From contig VXCM01001271.1 in assembly GCA_014773175.1 (NCBI GenBank), positions 142,669-206,668 on the forward strand: 64,000 nucleotides of DNA, read 5' to 3'. Below the pieces are notes generated by a model. It was not told the origin of the DNA and did not search any database. It saw only the letters and a program-made list of their open reading frames with translations. Both the position numbers and the translations under genes were made by a program. The DNA is from Lucifuga dentata (Eukaryota > Chordata > Actinopteri > Ophidiiformes > Bythitidae). Positions 1 to 9,588 of the stretch are shown one piece after another (position 1 is the stretch's first letter; each line of letters opens with the position of its first letter).

Positions 1-124
1 CACTTGTCTTCTTTAACTTGGATTATAAAACCTAGATATATCTTAATAAACATTGTNAGATTCTACACTTGTCTTCTTTAACTTGGATTATAAAACCTAG
101 ATATATCTTAATAAACATTGTATA
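1..124. other. Direct duplication around a single N
   Basis: Bases 1-56 are repeated at 66-121, with one N at 57 between them. The second copy carries 8 extra bases at its start, so the duplicated unit is at least 64 bp and probably begins before the window. The pattern is the same as at 24158, 31491, 60165 and 61247. It is best read as an unmerged overlap in the assembly, not as a biological repeat. Confidence 0.8.
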
Positions 125-249
125 ATCATTCAGAGTGTGTATACATTTTATATATACTGTATATATATGGCAAAATATGTGGCAAAAGAGCCATGGCAAA
201 CCTATGGCTCTTTTTCTGCACTCTTTTTCTCATCATATCATGTTCAAAA

Positions 250-400
250 TGTTGAATTTTAAGGTATATCACCTGAACAGTTGAATTTGAATGACTGGAG
301 GATTTAAACAACTAAAATACAGTTTTATATTTTGGAAAATAGTTGTCAATAACAAAATATGTATGCGTAAACATACCCAATTGCCGGTATGGTCTTTTAA
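250..400 (+). mobile_element. TTAA element (family T1), 3' half only
   Basis: This matches the last 150 bases of the dispersed T1 element: the stretch beginning near TTGAATTTTAAGG, the TTTTGGAAAATAGTTGTCA block, and the terminal CCGGTATGGTCTTTTAA. The 5' half is missing. The end is TTAA at 397-400. A mariner terminal sequence follows within 30 bases, so this may be a remnant of an insertion into a mariner copy. Confidence 0.8.
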
Positions 401-424
401 ACCCCTTGTTCATTTTCTCATGAC

Positions 425-452
425 TCAGGCTCAGAACTTATCAGTCAACCCT
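425..452 (-). mobile_element. Isolated mariner terminal inverted repeat
   Basis: GGCTCAGAACTTATCAGTCA at 428-447 is the terminal sequence seen at the right ends of the mariner relics at 26725-27297 and 56283-57415. The upstream bases TTCATTTTCTCATGACTCA resemble the subterminal part of those copies. No opposite end was found nearby. Confidence 0.65.
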
Positions 453-539
453 CATAGTTTTAGCATGCAGGTTGGACATTGTGGAGCTGTACTGTGTTCA
501 GTCTCTGAATGTGTCCATGCTGCCTTCAGCAGCAGCTTT

Positions 540-820
540 CAGCAACACACACACATACACACACACGTGCACACACACACAGACACAGACACACACAATA
601 ACAACATGTAGCTGAAATGCCGATGCCTCCAGGCGGTGGGGAGGCAGGTGTTCCTCCCCACCCGGGGCCCCCAGGGGCCGCCTGGCACACAAATTCACAC
701 ACACACATACACACACTCACTGACAAATGGAACTACATGAGTCCCAGGAGCCGGCGCATAGAACAGGCACACACACACACACACATACACACACACACAC
801 AAGCATTGGTGTTTGGTCTC
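540..820. repeat. (AC)n blocks around a GC-rich hairpin
   Basis: Three interrupted CA tracts lie at about 545-597, 694-718 and 767-800. Between them is a GC-rich segment (620-685). It contains a perfect 10-bp inverted repeat, 635-644 paired with 653-662, with an 8-base loop, and a second complementary pair, CCAGG near 629 with CCTGG near 684. ORFs across the CA tracts are translations of the microsatellite and are not genes. Confidence 0.85.
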
Positions 821-1392
821 TTAAAGGAACATACCGGTGATTATCATGTTTGAGACAAATATATACAATCCACATACATGTTACTGACAATATTTCCCAA
901 AGGCGATATACTGATTTTTAGCGGTAAATTTTAGATTGTTTTTCCTACGTTTCAGACAGTCATTGGTTTCTGTTCATTCCAATATGCTATAAAAATCAAT
1001 TTGAAACATGCTTGTAATACATAGTTATGGTAAACAAGATATGTATTAGGTTTTTTTTGTCAAAGTAACTTTAGTTAACCGATCCAACATGGAACATGAT
1101 GTATTTCTCCACCAGGAAATAATATAGTCCCAGGAAAAGATGACTTTTACCAATAAATTAAAATGACGGTGCCTTCTACAATTATGCATAAGTGTTACAA
1201 GGTGAACACTGAATGCTGAATTTTATGGTGGGTGTATCACCTGAGCTTTTGATTTTGAAAGATTAGTGGATTTGAAAAAAAAATGACAGGAAAACTAAAA
1301 TAAGGTTTTGTATTTTTGAAATTGTCAGTAACATATATGTGGGTTGTATATATTGGGCTCAAATGCGCACAATTTTCGGTATGGTCCTTTAA
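821..1392 (+). mobile_element. TTAA element T1, full length
   Basis: This is a 572-bp copy bounded by TTAA (821-824 and 1389-1392). It starts AAAGGAACATACCGGTGATT and ends in the inverted counterpart TTTTCGGTATGGTCCTTTAA. The family carries roughly 90 bp of inverted terminal sequence, including TTACTGACAAT..TTTCCC near one end and its complement near the other. No ORF is present, so it is non-autonomous. The TTAA borders resemble piggyBac-type insertion, which is an inference because no transposase is present. Confidence 0.9.
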
Positions 1393-1740
1393 ATTCCTTT
1401 CTTTGTAACCTGGAATTCCTCTTCTTCCCGTTGTTTGACATTCCTCCCATTCACACGGCTGCTCTGTGTTAATTAGTGTGAATGTTTTTGCTGCTTAGCT
1501 AATTAGCGTAGCTTTGCGGCGAGGTGACACCTGGCGTAGCCGCAGCAGACAGACAGAAAGGCTGCAGACATTAAGCAGACCAGAGTCCAGCTGTGTGTGT
1601 GTGGTGTGATGGATGAGCAGCTTTGCTTCATTACTCCCGCAGCGCACGGGGCAGGTAGAAGAGCCGATAATCACCGATGAAATATGACAGTCTGGAAGGA
1701 AAGAGTTCATTTCCACAATTACTGTACTGTAGTTATTTAT
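1393..1740. other. Non-repetitive GC-elevated block
   Basis: No element was recognised here. The part from about 1440 to 1700 is richer in GC than its surroundings and has several CpG sites, for example TTTGCGGCGAGG and CCCGCAGCGCACGG. It could be conserved non-coding DNA or part of an exon, but no convincing reading frame with splice sites was seen. Confidence 0.3.
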
Positions 1741-1743
1741 CAG

Positions 1744-1786
1744 CCTGTTTTTTTTTTTTTTTTNAAAAAAAAAAAAAAAAAAAAAA
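1744..1786. repeat. Poly-T / N / poly-A junction
   Basis: A T run is joined through one N at 1764 to an A run. A direct T-to-A switch across an N suggests a misjoined homopolymer or an unresolved inverted repeat. Confidence 0.8.
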
Positions 1787-1852
1787 TAGCAGAAGGAAAA
1801 AAAATATGTGAAATTTGTGAGATCATGCAATACTTTTTGCGTTATTTTGTGA

Positions 1853-2906
1853 AAAGTTTTGCATTATCTCATAAAATTATTGCATATCAGCGTCATCTCA
1901 GCTACGCATTAGTGGGTTTTGCATGTTTTTGCCCTTTTTTGTTCCTTTACAACATGAGTGTCAAATTCAATCACAGAGGGGGCCAAAATTAAAAACTGGG
2001 GCCAAGTCAAGGGCCAAATAGGGTCAGCCTTTATTGAAAATAGACTTAAATTGGCCTCATTTTCATCAAAGGCGATAAAAATTATTCATACATTAAAATG
2101 AACTTCACTTTAACTGCTGCCCCCAAGACATCTTATAGAATTCAGAACAAACCAGAGGTGTGGAAAAACATAGACAAATGAGAGATCAAATTCAAAATAA
2201 ACGACACATCAGCATCATTCATTTTTTTAAATGTCTTCCTCTCTATCAGCAGTGTTTCACTGATTCATTTCCAATGAAAAAGTTTTATCGCAGGCATCAG
2301 AAATAGCCAGAAAATTGTAATTTTTCTCAAGGAAAATCTAAAATCACTCTTAGTTTTTCATTAACACCAACAAGAAAAATGAGAATAATATTTTAAATGT
2401 GATCATGCCTTCTCATGTTATATTCTTTAATTATAACCACATCAGTGCTGCTAACAAGGCTAGCAGGTTTATCTCTAACAGCAGCAAACAGTTTCTGTAA
2501 CTCCACCTGTGCTGAAAGCCTGTTTTCAGAGTCCACCTTTCCTTTGGCCATTTCTTCCGTGGACTAGTTTAAAGTTCATTAAAAGTGACTGAATGGAGGT
2601 AGAGGAGGGGCGCTGGTGCTTACAGGTGTTGATTGACATGCTGGCTGTTGCAGTGCATTCTGGGATTTGTAGTATCTGTAAAGTGCGTGCTATATACTGG
2701 CCAGTTATTATAAAAATTAGCTATTATCTCGTGGGCCGGATATAATTGTACCTCAGGCCGGATGTGGCCCACGGGCCTTTAATTTGAAATATGTGCTTTA
2801 CAACAATTCCATTAATATGGCAGACCCTAAGGGAACATTGAGAGGGGTAAATAATGAGTCCTTTTGCAAGATACTGCAAAAGTTTTGTGAGATTATGCAA
2901 TACTTT
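1853..2906. mobile_element. Small inverted-repeat element split by a hAT relic
   Basis: Ends at 1853-1883 (containing TTTTGCATTATCTCATAAAA) and 2876-2906 (containing TTTTGTGAGATTATGCAATA) are imperfect inverted repeats of about 31 bp. Removing the hAT insertion (1953-2795 plus one 8-bp duplication) leaves a unit of about 200 bp. A related, uninterrupted piece of the same sequence lies at 4141-4225. Confidence 0.65.
1953..2795. mobile_element. Non-autonomous hAT relic with 8-bp target duplication
   Basis: The 843-bp segment is flanked by identical CTTTACAA at 1945-1952 and 2796-2803. Its ends, CATGAGTGTCAAATT and the complement of AATTTGAAATATGTG, are imperfect inverted repeats. The interior has the 'GGGCCGGATGTGGCCCACGGG' style of sequence near one end that is common in fish hAT elements whose ends read GTGTCAAACTC. 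An 8-bp duplication is characteristic of hAT transposition. No transposase ORF remains. The related empty site at 4141-4225 supports the boundaries. Confidence 0.85.
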
Positions 2907-3697
2907 AGCTACCAAAATGACCTAGACCCAAGCACCAGCTGAAGGTCTTTATGTTTTAGTCCAAGCTCCAAGTAAAACACGACAAAATGCTCCATTGTTG
3001 ATTAACAATGGAGCATTAGAGTGACCCGGATATACTGTCACACTTCCGCTCAATGAAGGGTCAAGTTTTGCATTTCTCTCCTGCAAAACATTTGCATTAT
3101 AATGCAAAAGAACTCGCCATGTTTTTCCTTCCACAGTGTTGTTGTTTTTACTCCCATGTCCCTTTAGGGGTTCTGTACTTTTCATGATCTTCTTGCTATA
3201 TTTTATTTCAGATAATGTATGTAGGGCAGCACTTCCTAGAATGTTTCCTTTTTTTTACATTTTAAAGTTGCATTTAGTGCTGCTCGCACTAGATGAACAT
3301 GGCCTGATGACTTCATGTGACCCGGGAATTACCCGTCTGTGTTTCAGCATTTGCATGAAATAAACAAAAACTTTATTTCACTAGAATTTACAAATCAAAT
3401 CCCAATGATTGTCACTGGATCCAGCTGAAACATGACATATTATGTACATATCACACATAATGAGCCTGGTAAAAGATTAAAAAACATTCCTTAATAAGCT
3501 GAGATGCATGTTATCCATCATGTCAACTTTTTACTTCTTCAAATGCGTCTCCACGCTGCAGAGGAGAATTCAGAAACTTCCATTAAATGTTCCTCTGCAG
3601 TCTCACTCAGGAAAAATGCACAAGAAAGGTACGGGATAAAAACTTCAAAAAATTCTAATTCATGCAAAATTACAGAGACTTCTGTAATTTCGCATAT
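2907..3697. other. No gene recognised; unique AT-rich sequence
   Basis: Apart from the hairpin at 2986-3017, I see no family match. Short ORFs (2949-3185 minus, 3136-3363 plus) overlap on opposite strands and show no domain. Confidence 0.5.
2986..3017. repeat. Perfect 14-bp inverted repeat, 4-base loop
   Basis: The arm 2986-2999 (AATGCTCCATTGTT) is the exact reverse complement of 3004-3017, with loop GATT. It would form a strong cruciform or RNA hairpin. Confidence 0.9.
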
Positions 3698-3919
3698 GCT
3701 GTTTGCTGTGATGGATTATTTATCTCAGATATGTTTCAAGTCTCTATAAGTTGACTTTAATAGCGTGCTGGAATGAACTGAAACCAATGGCAGTCTTGAA
3801 GATAGGAAAAGTCTAAACTTTACCTTTAAAGTCATATATTTTGAGGAAATGGTTGTCAGTAACGTAGCGTGTGAATACTTTCAGCTCAAATATGCACGAT
3901 CGCCGGTATGGTCCTTTAA
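3698..3919 (-). mobile_element. TTAA element T1, 5' half, reversed
   Basis: This is the reverse complement of the family's 5' half: TTTGCTGTGATGGATTATTT, then GGAATGAACTGAAACCAATG, then the terminal CGCCGGTATGGTCCTTTAA ending in TTAA at 3916-3919. The other half is absent. The break lies at the TGTTTGCTGTGATGG region, close to where the copy at 5398-6091 carries an insertion. Confidence 0.85.
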
Positions 3920-3957
3920 GTAATTTGTGGTGGAATATTTGGACAGTCATCCTCAAC

Positions 3958-4010
3958 AATCCATCCATCCATCCATTCTTTCATCCATCTGTCCATTTGA
4001 CCTGCTCCAT
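3958..4010. repeat. (ATCC)n microsatellite
   Basis: Five CATC/ATCC units followed by a degenerate continuation (CATCCATCTGTCC). Such tetranucleotides often derive from LINE or SINE tails, but no element body was found next to it. Confidence 0.75.
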
Positions 4011-4140
4011 CAAGGCCACACAAATCTAAACAAAATTTGTCCTGTTCAAATACTACAATATACTGGCCTAAAGAAAGACAAAAATAAAAATATTTTTCTG
4101 GATCTATCTCTGTAACTACGCACAATTTATCAAAACTGAA

Positions 4141-4225
4141 ACAGCATCATCTCAGCTACACATTAGTGGGGTTTGCATGTTTTTGCCCTTTTTGTTCCAT
4201 TACAGCAATTCCATTAATGTGTCCT
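4141..4225. repeat. Uninterrupted relative of the hAT target
   Basis: CATCATCTCAGCTACACATT and the following 40 bases through CATTACAGCAATTCCATTAA match the two flanks of the hAT element at 1953-2795. Here CATTACAG stands where CTTTACAA is duplicated there. It acts as an empty-site comparison for that insertion. Confidence 0.75.
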
Positions 4226-4250
4226 CCTGTCCAAGCATTTATTTTATTAG

Positions 4251-4271
4251 GCTAGTCTATGATAGACTAGC
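4251..4271. repeat. 21-base palindrome
   Basis: GCTAGTCTAT, a central G, then ATAGACTAGC: 10-bp perfect arms. No function is evident. Confidence 0.9.
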
Positions 4272-4370
4272 ATATATATGCCTTTTTTTTCATTGAGATT
4301 GGTGTATGAAGAAATTGATTTTTATTTATTTATTTATTTATTAAATACCCTATCATCAGATATTATTATT

Positions 4371-4680
4371 TTTTTAAGTTCCTGTATCCACCTCTGGATC
4401 AGGATCCACACCAAAATTTAATGGGTTCTTTCCTGGGACATGTCAGATTTATTGTCATTCATATAAGTGTCTGTCTGTGTGAATGTGAGTGTGCACTTTG
4501 TCTGGTGTGTGTTTATGTATGTGTGTGTCCAATCTTTGTGTGTTTTTCTTTCTCTTTAATTAAGTTTAGTGTAATCTAAGTTTGGGAAACTGCGCATACA
4601 GTTTTCAGGAGGAGAATCTTGCATGGAAAATAATCTGCTAGGACAATAAAGGTTTATATATCGTAACATTTTGATAAAAA
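4371..4680. repeat. Dispersed repeat, LINE-tail-like
   Basis: CTCTGGATCAGGATCCACACC and AAAATTTAATGGGTTCTTTC match the same kind of sequence at 17755-17800. The stretch ends near GGACAATAAAGGTTTATATA, resembling the 3' ends of fish non-LTR retrotransposons. A GT-rich segment lies at 4470-4530. The assignment to a LINE tail is an inference. Confidence 0.45.
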
Positions 4681-4985
4681 GAAGTTATTAAAATTAAATT
4701 TACAAAGATCAGATTTGCCAAAATGACAGATAATGTTTCCACGGATGTCAGAAACACAGTACCAGCAGGAAATGATTCTGGCATTTAAAGAAGGGCAATA
4801 AATCAGAATTCAAACATGTTTCAGTCAACATACAAGAAATTATGAACAAAATGAGTCAATTAAATTTTGATAAATAAAAATATAACTACATTAACAAATT
4901 GTTCTGACATTTTGAAAAACAAATGCGCCTAAATGGCCAAAATATTACTGAGCACTCTATTTGTACACTGAGAGCATTAAAGGTA
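4681..4985. other. No feature recognised
   Basis: AT-rich, no ORF of note, no repeat match within the window except a short shared motif, GTCAGAAACACAGTA. Confidence 0.5.
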
Positions 4986-5397
4986 CAATGGTTGATTGAT
5001 AAGTTCTGAGCCTCTCAGGGAAAGCTTGCTCTCAGGTATTGCAGTTATTTATTTTCCAAGGTTGCTGGAGAGATTTCATAAAATATTTTTAGAGAAGTCC
5101 TTTTAATATAAACAATCTCAGTAGTTGATATGATGTCATCATATCAGATATTATATAATTGTTCACGTTTGGGAAGAGGTGAAAGTCCGAGAGGTCAAAT
5201 CAGCTCAAAGCCAAAATCATGTAGCAGCCAGCAAATACATAATCAGTACACACTGGTCAAGTTTATCCATGTTGTCCTCAGAGCTTTGAGAAACTCCGGA
5301 ACCTGAAGGAGAATCGCTGAGCTACAATGAATGCAGCCGAGATGTAAAAATACCTCAAGAAGTATATTACTGCCACAAAAAGACAGCATTCACTGAC

Positions 5398-6091
5398 TTA
5401 AAAGACCACTGGCGGTCATGCATATTTGAGCCCGATACAGTCCGCATATATGTTATGTTACTGACAATTTCCAAAACATAAAACCTTATTTTAGTTTTCC
5501 TGTATTTTTTTTTTTCAAATACTCTAATCTTTCTAAATGAAATGTTCAGCAATTCACCTTACAATTCAATGTTTCGCCTGCTAACACTTAGGCATGATTG
5601 TAGAAGGCATGGTCGTTTTCATTTCTCTGTAAAAGCCATCTTCTCCTGGGACTATATTTCCTGGAAAAGACATACATTGTCTTCCGTGCAGCTCTGTGTT
5701 GGATCAGTTAAATAAAGTTACTTCAGCATGAAAAACTAATAGACATGGTGTTCTCATCACAGTTCAAATGTAATCTGGTGTCAGAAACACAGTAAACATT
5801 TAAATATTCAAATTTTTTTCACAATTGTGTGGCACACCATGATAAATGGAAGGATCCAATGGACCCATCTGTGATGGATTACAAATCTCCAGCATGTTTC
5901 AAGTCTCTACAAGTTGATTTTAATAGTGTACTGGAATGAACTGAAACCAATGGCGGTCTGGAAGGTAGGAAAAGCAATTCTGAAATTTACTGCGGAAGTA
6001 GTATATTTTGGGAAATGGTTGTCAGTAAGACAACGTGTATACAGGTTGTATGTAGGCTCAAACATGCACGATCGCCAGTATGATTCTTTAA
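5398..6091 (-). mobile_element. TTAA element T1 nested in mariner
   Basis: It is bounded by TTAA at 5398-5401 and 6088-6091. It reads as the reverse complement of the copy at 821-1392 and is interrupted by foreign DNA at about 5753-5867. Joining the flanks gives CACTGAC-TTAA-CATGTTGGGCTCAG, which lines up with the intact mariner subterminal sequence at 27255-27275 and 57367-57395. That supports TTAA as the duplicated target. Confidence 0.9.
5753..5867. mobile_element. Insertion inside the nested T1 copy
   Basis: The T1 sequence breaks after AATAGACATGGTGTT and resumes at CTGTGATGGATTAC. About 95 of the intervening bases, from GTTCAAATGTAATCTGG to CACCATGATAAA, recur with few changes at 6862-6942. 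The element type is unknown. Confidence 0.65.
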
Positions 6092-6121
6092 CATGTTGGG
6101 CTCAGAATTTATCAGTCTGCC

Positions 6122-6854
6122 TTGTATCATGACTTACTTGCATAGCCAAAGGTTTATGTTCAAAGTGTATCTGAGTAGCAACTCAGATACTCAAAACAGG
6201 ATTTTTACTGGATCAGTTTCTGCAGTAGCTCCTCACTTTTTCCTTTTTTAGTGGAAAGTTGCTAAAGCTCTGACAAGAGCTTAAATCTGCTGGACTTCAG
6301 TTCACATTTAAACGTCAGAAAGCGGTTTAGACCCACAAGTGTTATGGACAAATCCTCAACTATTTGAGAAGAGAACAGGTCTGCTCTAAAACCTTTGACA
6401 AGGCCACTTTTCACCAAACCTTTTCAATTATACGTTCCAAAAGACGTCTGTTAGAAAGATGGTCAAAGGTCACATCAGATGTTTACTTGCATCTAAGCTT
6501 TATACTTATACTACATATAGGACCGATTACTTTCTGCTTTATTTTTCAGAAAGAAGAGGAAAACACTGGAGAAAGTCAGAAGAATAAATAAATAACAGAC
6601 AAATTGTTGTGGAAAGTGGATTATAATAACAGCATGTGCAGTGCATATACTGTATTAGTCCAAAAATTTTTACTTCAAGAAACTCTGAAGCATAATTATG
6701 AAGTTTTTTCTCCTGATATGAAACACAAGTTCAGGGTCTGTGGAAATAAAATCCAGGTGGCAATTAAATAGTTTAAACCAATTTATATATTAATTCACAA
6801 ACAAAATACAGCATATAAAAAGCTTACCCTCATTGATTCATCACAAAAAAAGAG
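6122..6854. other. No gene recognised; unique AT-rich sequence
   Basis: A 75-codon ORF at 6364-6591 has a hydrophobic C-terminal part but no recognisable domain. I do not call it a gene. Confidence 0.5.
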
Positions 6855-6948
6855 CATCATGGTTCAAATGCAATCTGGTGTATGTCAGAAACACAGTAAA
6901 CATTTAAATATTCAAATTTTTTCACAAGTGTGTGTGCACCATGATAAA
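6855..6948. repeat. Second copy of the 95-bp sequence seen at 5753-5867
   Basis: GGTTCAAATGCAATCTGGTG through CACCATGATAAAATG aligns with the inserted piece at 5760-5850, with a small indel (an extra ATG). The flanks differ, so this is a dispersed repeat rather than a tandem duplication. Confidence 0.75.
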
Positions 6949-7274
6949 ATGTCACAGACACTTTAGAATTTCAACATCTTACACCACTTTCACTGGTGCT
7001 GATGCAGCTCTGGCGATGGAGACAGACTGAATGAGTGTTTGATGAGACGCTAAGGAGCGTTTTCCACTCTTCCTGCAGTGGGGTGGTCAGCTGGTGGAGG
7101 GTTCTCAGTTGGGGCGTCCCTACGCTGCCCACCTGGTCCTACAGGTGCTCAGTGGGTGAGAAGTCGGGAAAGCGTGAAGGCCTCAACAGTGCATAGACAC
7201 AGTGATCACTGAGGGTGCACAGCACATTTGACAGGCCACGGCTTCAAGTAGGCTGACAGCTCGATTCCGATCTG
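6949..7274. other. GC-elevated low-copy block
   Basis: The stretch 7000-7250 (CACCACTTTCACTGGTGCTG onward) is richer in GC than its neighbours and has no other copy in the window. It could be a decayed transposon coding region or non-coding DNA. No frame is open across it. Confidence 0.3.
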
Positions 7275-7420
7275 CATCTTTAGTTGGGGCATTTGAAACT
7301 TATTTTAATGTTATCCCTTATTCCTATTGTGTTATTGTGTGTATGAGGAGAAGCCACAGGAAATTCCTTCTGTGTGACAGCATATTGTACTTTGGCCAAT
7401 AAACTTGAAACTTGAAGCAA
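7275..7420 (+). mobile_element. LINE/SINE 3'-end fragment
   Basis: GAAATTCCTTCTGTGTGACA, then TACTTTGGCCAATAAACTTG followed by repeated AAACTTG, is the typical 3' end of fish non-LTR elements (AATTCCTTGTGTG.. TGGCCAATAAA with a short tandem tail). Family not determined. Confidence 0.6.
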
Positions 7421-8425
7421 CTCAAGAAAACCTTCAAAAGACTTGAGATTTTTTGATTCGAATGACACAAATGATTCATCCTGAGCATCATTTATCACCA
7501 CCATGCCCGTCCTTCAAACCTTCAAATATGCATGCCCAGGTGGTGAGCAGGATTATTGTGCAAAGTAACACCCTTAACCCATAACATTTATACAAAGCAG
7601 ATCTAACACGGAGTCAACAATAAGCATCAGTTATCTGTGTGTGGGGTCATGTCCCAGAAAATCTCCATTATTTTCAAAGCTCAAAGTTGACAGGTATGTA
7701 CTGAGTTCACAACTGAGTTAATGTGCGGTCCTTTGACCGTGAGAATGAAATTTTATTGGCCCCCGTTTTCATCAAAGTTGCCCATCCCTGATATATATAG
7801 ATATGTGGTCCCCTGATTTAATTTGTCTGGCTGAAACCTTTGCTATTTTTTTCCTCTGCGTCTTTCTGCAGTAGAATACGAAAGCTTTATGAGAGGTTCC
7901 GGTACTCCCGAAAATGTCCCAATACTCTGCAATGAAAATCACAGAGATCCCGGTACTGCATACCAGTGAGTACCGGCCTACTTCACGCACTGTGTGTACG
8001 GTGTTAAAGAGTATAAATATGTTTCAGGTTGTCATAACCAGAGAAATTTGTAAAATATGCACCACTGGCTCCACACCTTCATCGTCTCACACACCAACTA
8101 AATCTACTGCTGGGTTGTGTTTAAAACATAAAACCAGCGGAAGATTTTTTTGAATTGATGCAGGTGTTATACAATATTTTTGTACCTCACCAACTTTTTT
8201 CTTAAAACAACAAAAGGAAATCAAGCCAGCACAAGCTCTGGACTTAAAAAGGCCCCAGCTCTAAGCAGCGCTGAGGACCCTTCATGATTTGGTAAATTCC
8301 CTTCAATAAAAATCATTTTAAAAATCTTAAACAGCATCTGAGAACTTTTGGGATTCATTAAATTCTTATCCAAATATTTTCACCTTCAACTGCTGCTTTG
8401 CTTTACACTCTTCACTTTTAGCAGA
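7421..8425. other. Mostly unique sequence with one hAT-like end
   Basis: Only 7735-7790 is suggestive. It ends in GTTGCCCATCCCTG, the inverted form of a CAGGGATGGGCAAC hAT-type terminus, and contains TTTCATCAAAG as in the hAT relic at 1953-2795. The opposite end was not found. The rest shows nothing recognisable. Confidence 0.4.
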
Positions 8426-8429
8426 GGGT

Positions 8430-8760
8430 GTGTTTTCTGTCAAACAGCAGGTTACCGGGGTAACGGAGGTCTTTCCTCGTCACGGCACGGAGAGAACGCC
8501 TCCAGCAGTCTCTGGAGGGGCGTTAGAGGATTTGGAGAGCGCCAAGCTGGGATTTGGACTCTCGGAGGAGCAGCATGAGGTAACTGTAGCATGAAGCTCT
8601 TTCCTAATGACAGCCAGTCGTTTCGCTGGAGAATTGCAGGAGTTTCGTTTCAAGGACGTGCCAGTAGCTGGAATGTTTTTGCTCCTTCGTGAAGGCGGCA
8701 CGTGTAAAATGTCTCTCACAGCAAGTGTTAACGATCAACGCCGCGCAGCCGCAGCAAGGC
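8430..8760. other. GC-elevated unique block, possible exon or regulatory DNA
   Basis: CpG sites are frequent, for example CACGGCACGGAGAGAACGCC and CAACGCCGCGCAGCCGCAGC. Short ORFs lie on both strands (8348-8578 plus, 8480-8719 minus), with a GT dinucleotide after ATGAG at 8580 that could be a donor site. No protein family is recognised. Confidence 0.3.
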
Positions 8761-8861
8761 CTTCATACGTCTAAAACAGATTCAGCTCATTAACCCTCAG
8801 GAGTTATTGTACTTTTTCTTTAACTGATTTGTGGCTTTGTCTTATAAGCTGCACTGAATTT

Positions 8862-9105
8862 AAAAAAAAAAAAAAAAAAAAATGGTGGACATTTCTACCA
8901 AGTCTGTCAATTTTCTGCTTGTTTCTCCAAAAACCTTGATGCTAGAGGAAAAAATCTGTTAGGGATGAGCATCCAGAAATAAATCTATTTTAAAAATTCA
9001 GAATCTAAAATAAATTATTAATTCTAGAAAATTCAAGAAAGTTCAATGAAATTATTGAAAAAATCTAAAAAAAAAAAAAAAAAAANAAAAAAAAAAAAAA
9101 AAAAA
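8862..9105. repeat. Poly-A tracts, one broken by N
   Basis: An A run lies at about 8861-8882 and a longer one at 9068-9105 with a single N at 9086. The N reflects an unresolved homopolymer. Confidence 0.85.
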
Positions 9106-9235
9106 GGCAAAAATAATAATAATAAAAAACTCAAAACTGCAAAAACTTCTAGAAAAAAGCATTGGCTCTCTACAATTGATGATTCTAGGATTTTTTTTAA
9201 TTAGGTTCTAGAATATTCTTCACTTGATTGTGAAC
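8970..9235. repeat. AT-rich dispersed repeat with TTCTAGAAAA motifs
   Basis: ATTCTAGAAAATTC (9024), CTTCTAGAAAAAAG, GATTCTAGG and GTTCTAGAATATTCTTCACT recur at irregular spacing. The same vocabulary, including TTCTTCACTTGAT, appears at 20620-20800, and the TCTAGAAA motif appears at 39190-39430. It is a degenerate dispersed family of unknown type. Confidence 0.5.
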
Positions 9236-9333
9236 TTTGCTTGTGATTTAACAGCATGTTACTTCAGAAATCAAACATTAGCTTAACAAGAACATTTAAA
9301 AATGACTGTTTTTGTGACATAAAGCAATTCCTA

Positions 9334-9335
9334 TG

Positions 9336-9379
<44 letters not shown>

Positions 9380-9394
9380 CATTGTTATTATTAC
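9334..9394. repeat. (ATT)n microsatellite
   Basis: About 15 uninterrupted ATT units followed by ATCATTGTTATTATT. The minus-strand poly-Asn ORF here is an artefact. Confidence 0.9.
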
Positions 9395-9588
9395 ATTTGA
9401 CAGGAGGCACATTCATGGAATTGCTGTACAGAAACAAATAGGACATAGCCCATAACTGCTAACGTAGCTGAGATGATGCTAATTCAGTAGCATGAGCATC
9501 ATGTGATGTGACTTTAATAGTTACAGAGACAGATGTAGGGAAAAAATGTTATTTTAGTTATTTCTTTCTCATTACAACCAGTTTATTA

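Larger units (their letters stand above)
4986..6121 (-). mobile_element. Deleted mariner copy carrying a nested T1 element
   Basis: The left end, CAATGGTTGATTGATAAGTT, and the right end, GGGCTCAGAATTTATCAGTC (6098-6117), are inverted repeats. The interior between 5010 and 5397 follows the mariner relic at 26725-27297 (for example TTTGGGAAGAGGTGAAAGTC, then CAGCTCAAAGCCA). After removing the T1 element it is about 440 bp, so most of the transposase is gone. The region that encodes the last catalytic motif in the better copy has a deletion here. Confidence 0.8.

Noticed and set aside
493..853. Several ORFs on both strands around 0.5-0.85 kb
   Set aside because: They are translations of CA/GT repeats and the T1 element start.
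1744..1786. Natural poly-T/poly-A palindrome
   Set aside because: An N at the switch point makes a false join more likely than a true inverted repeat.
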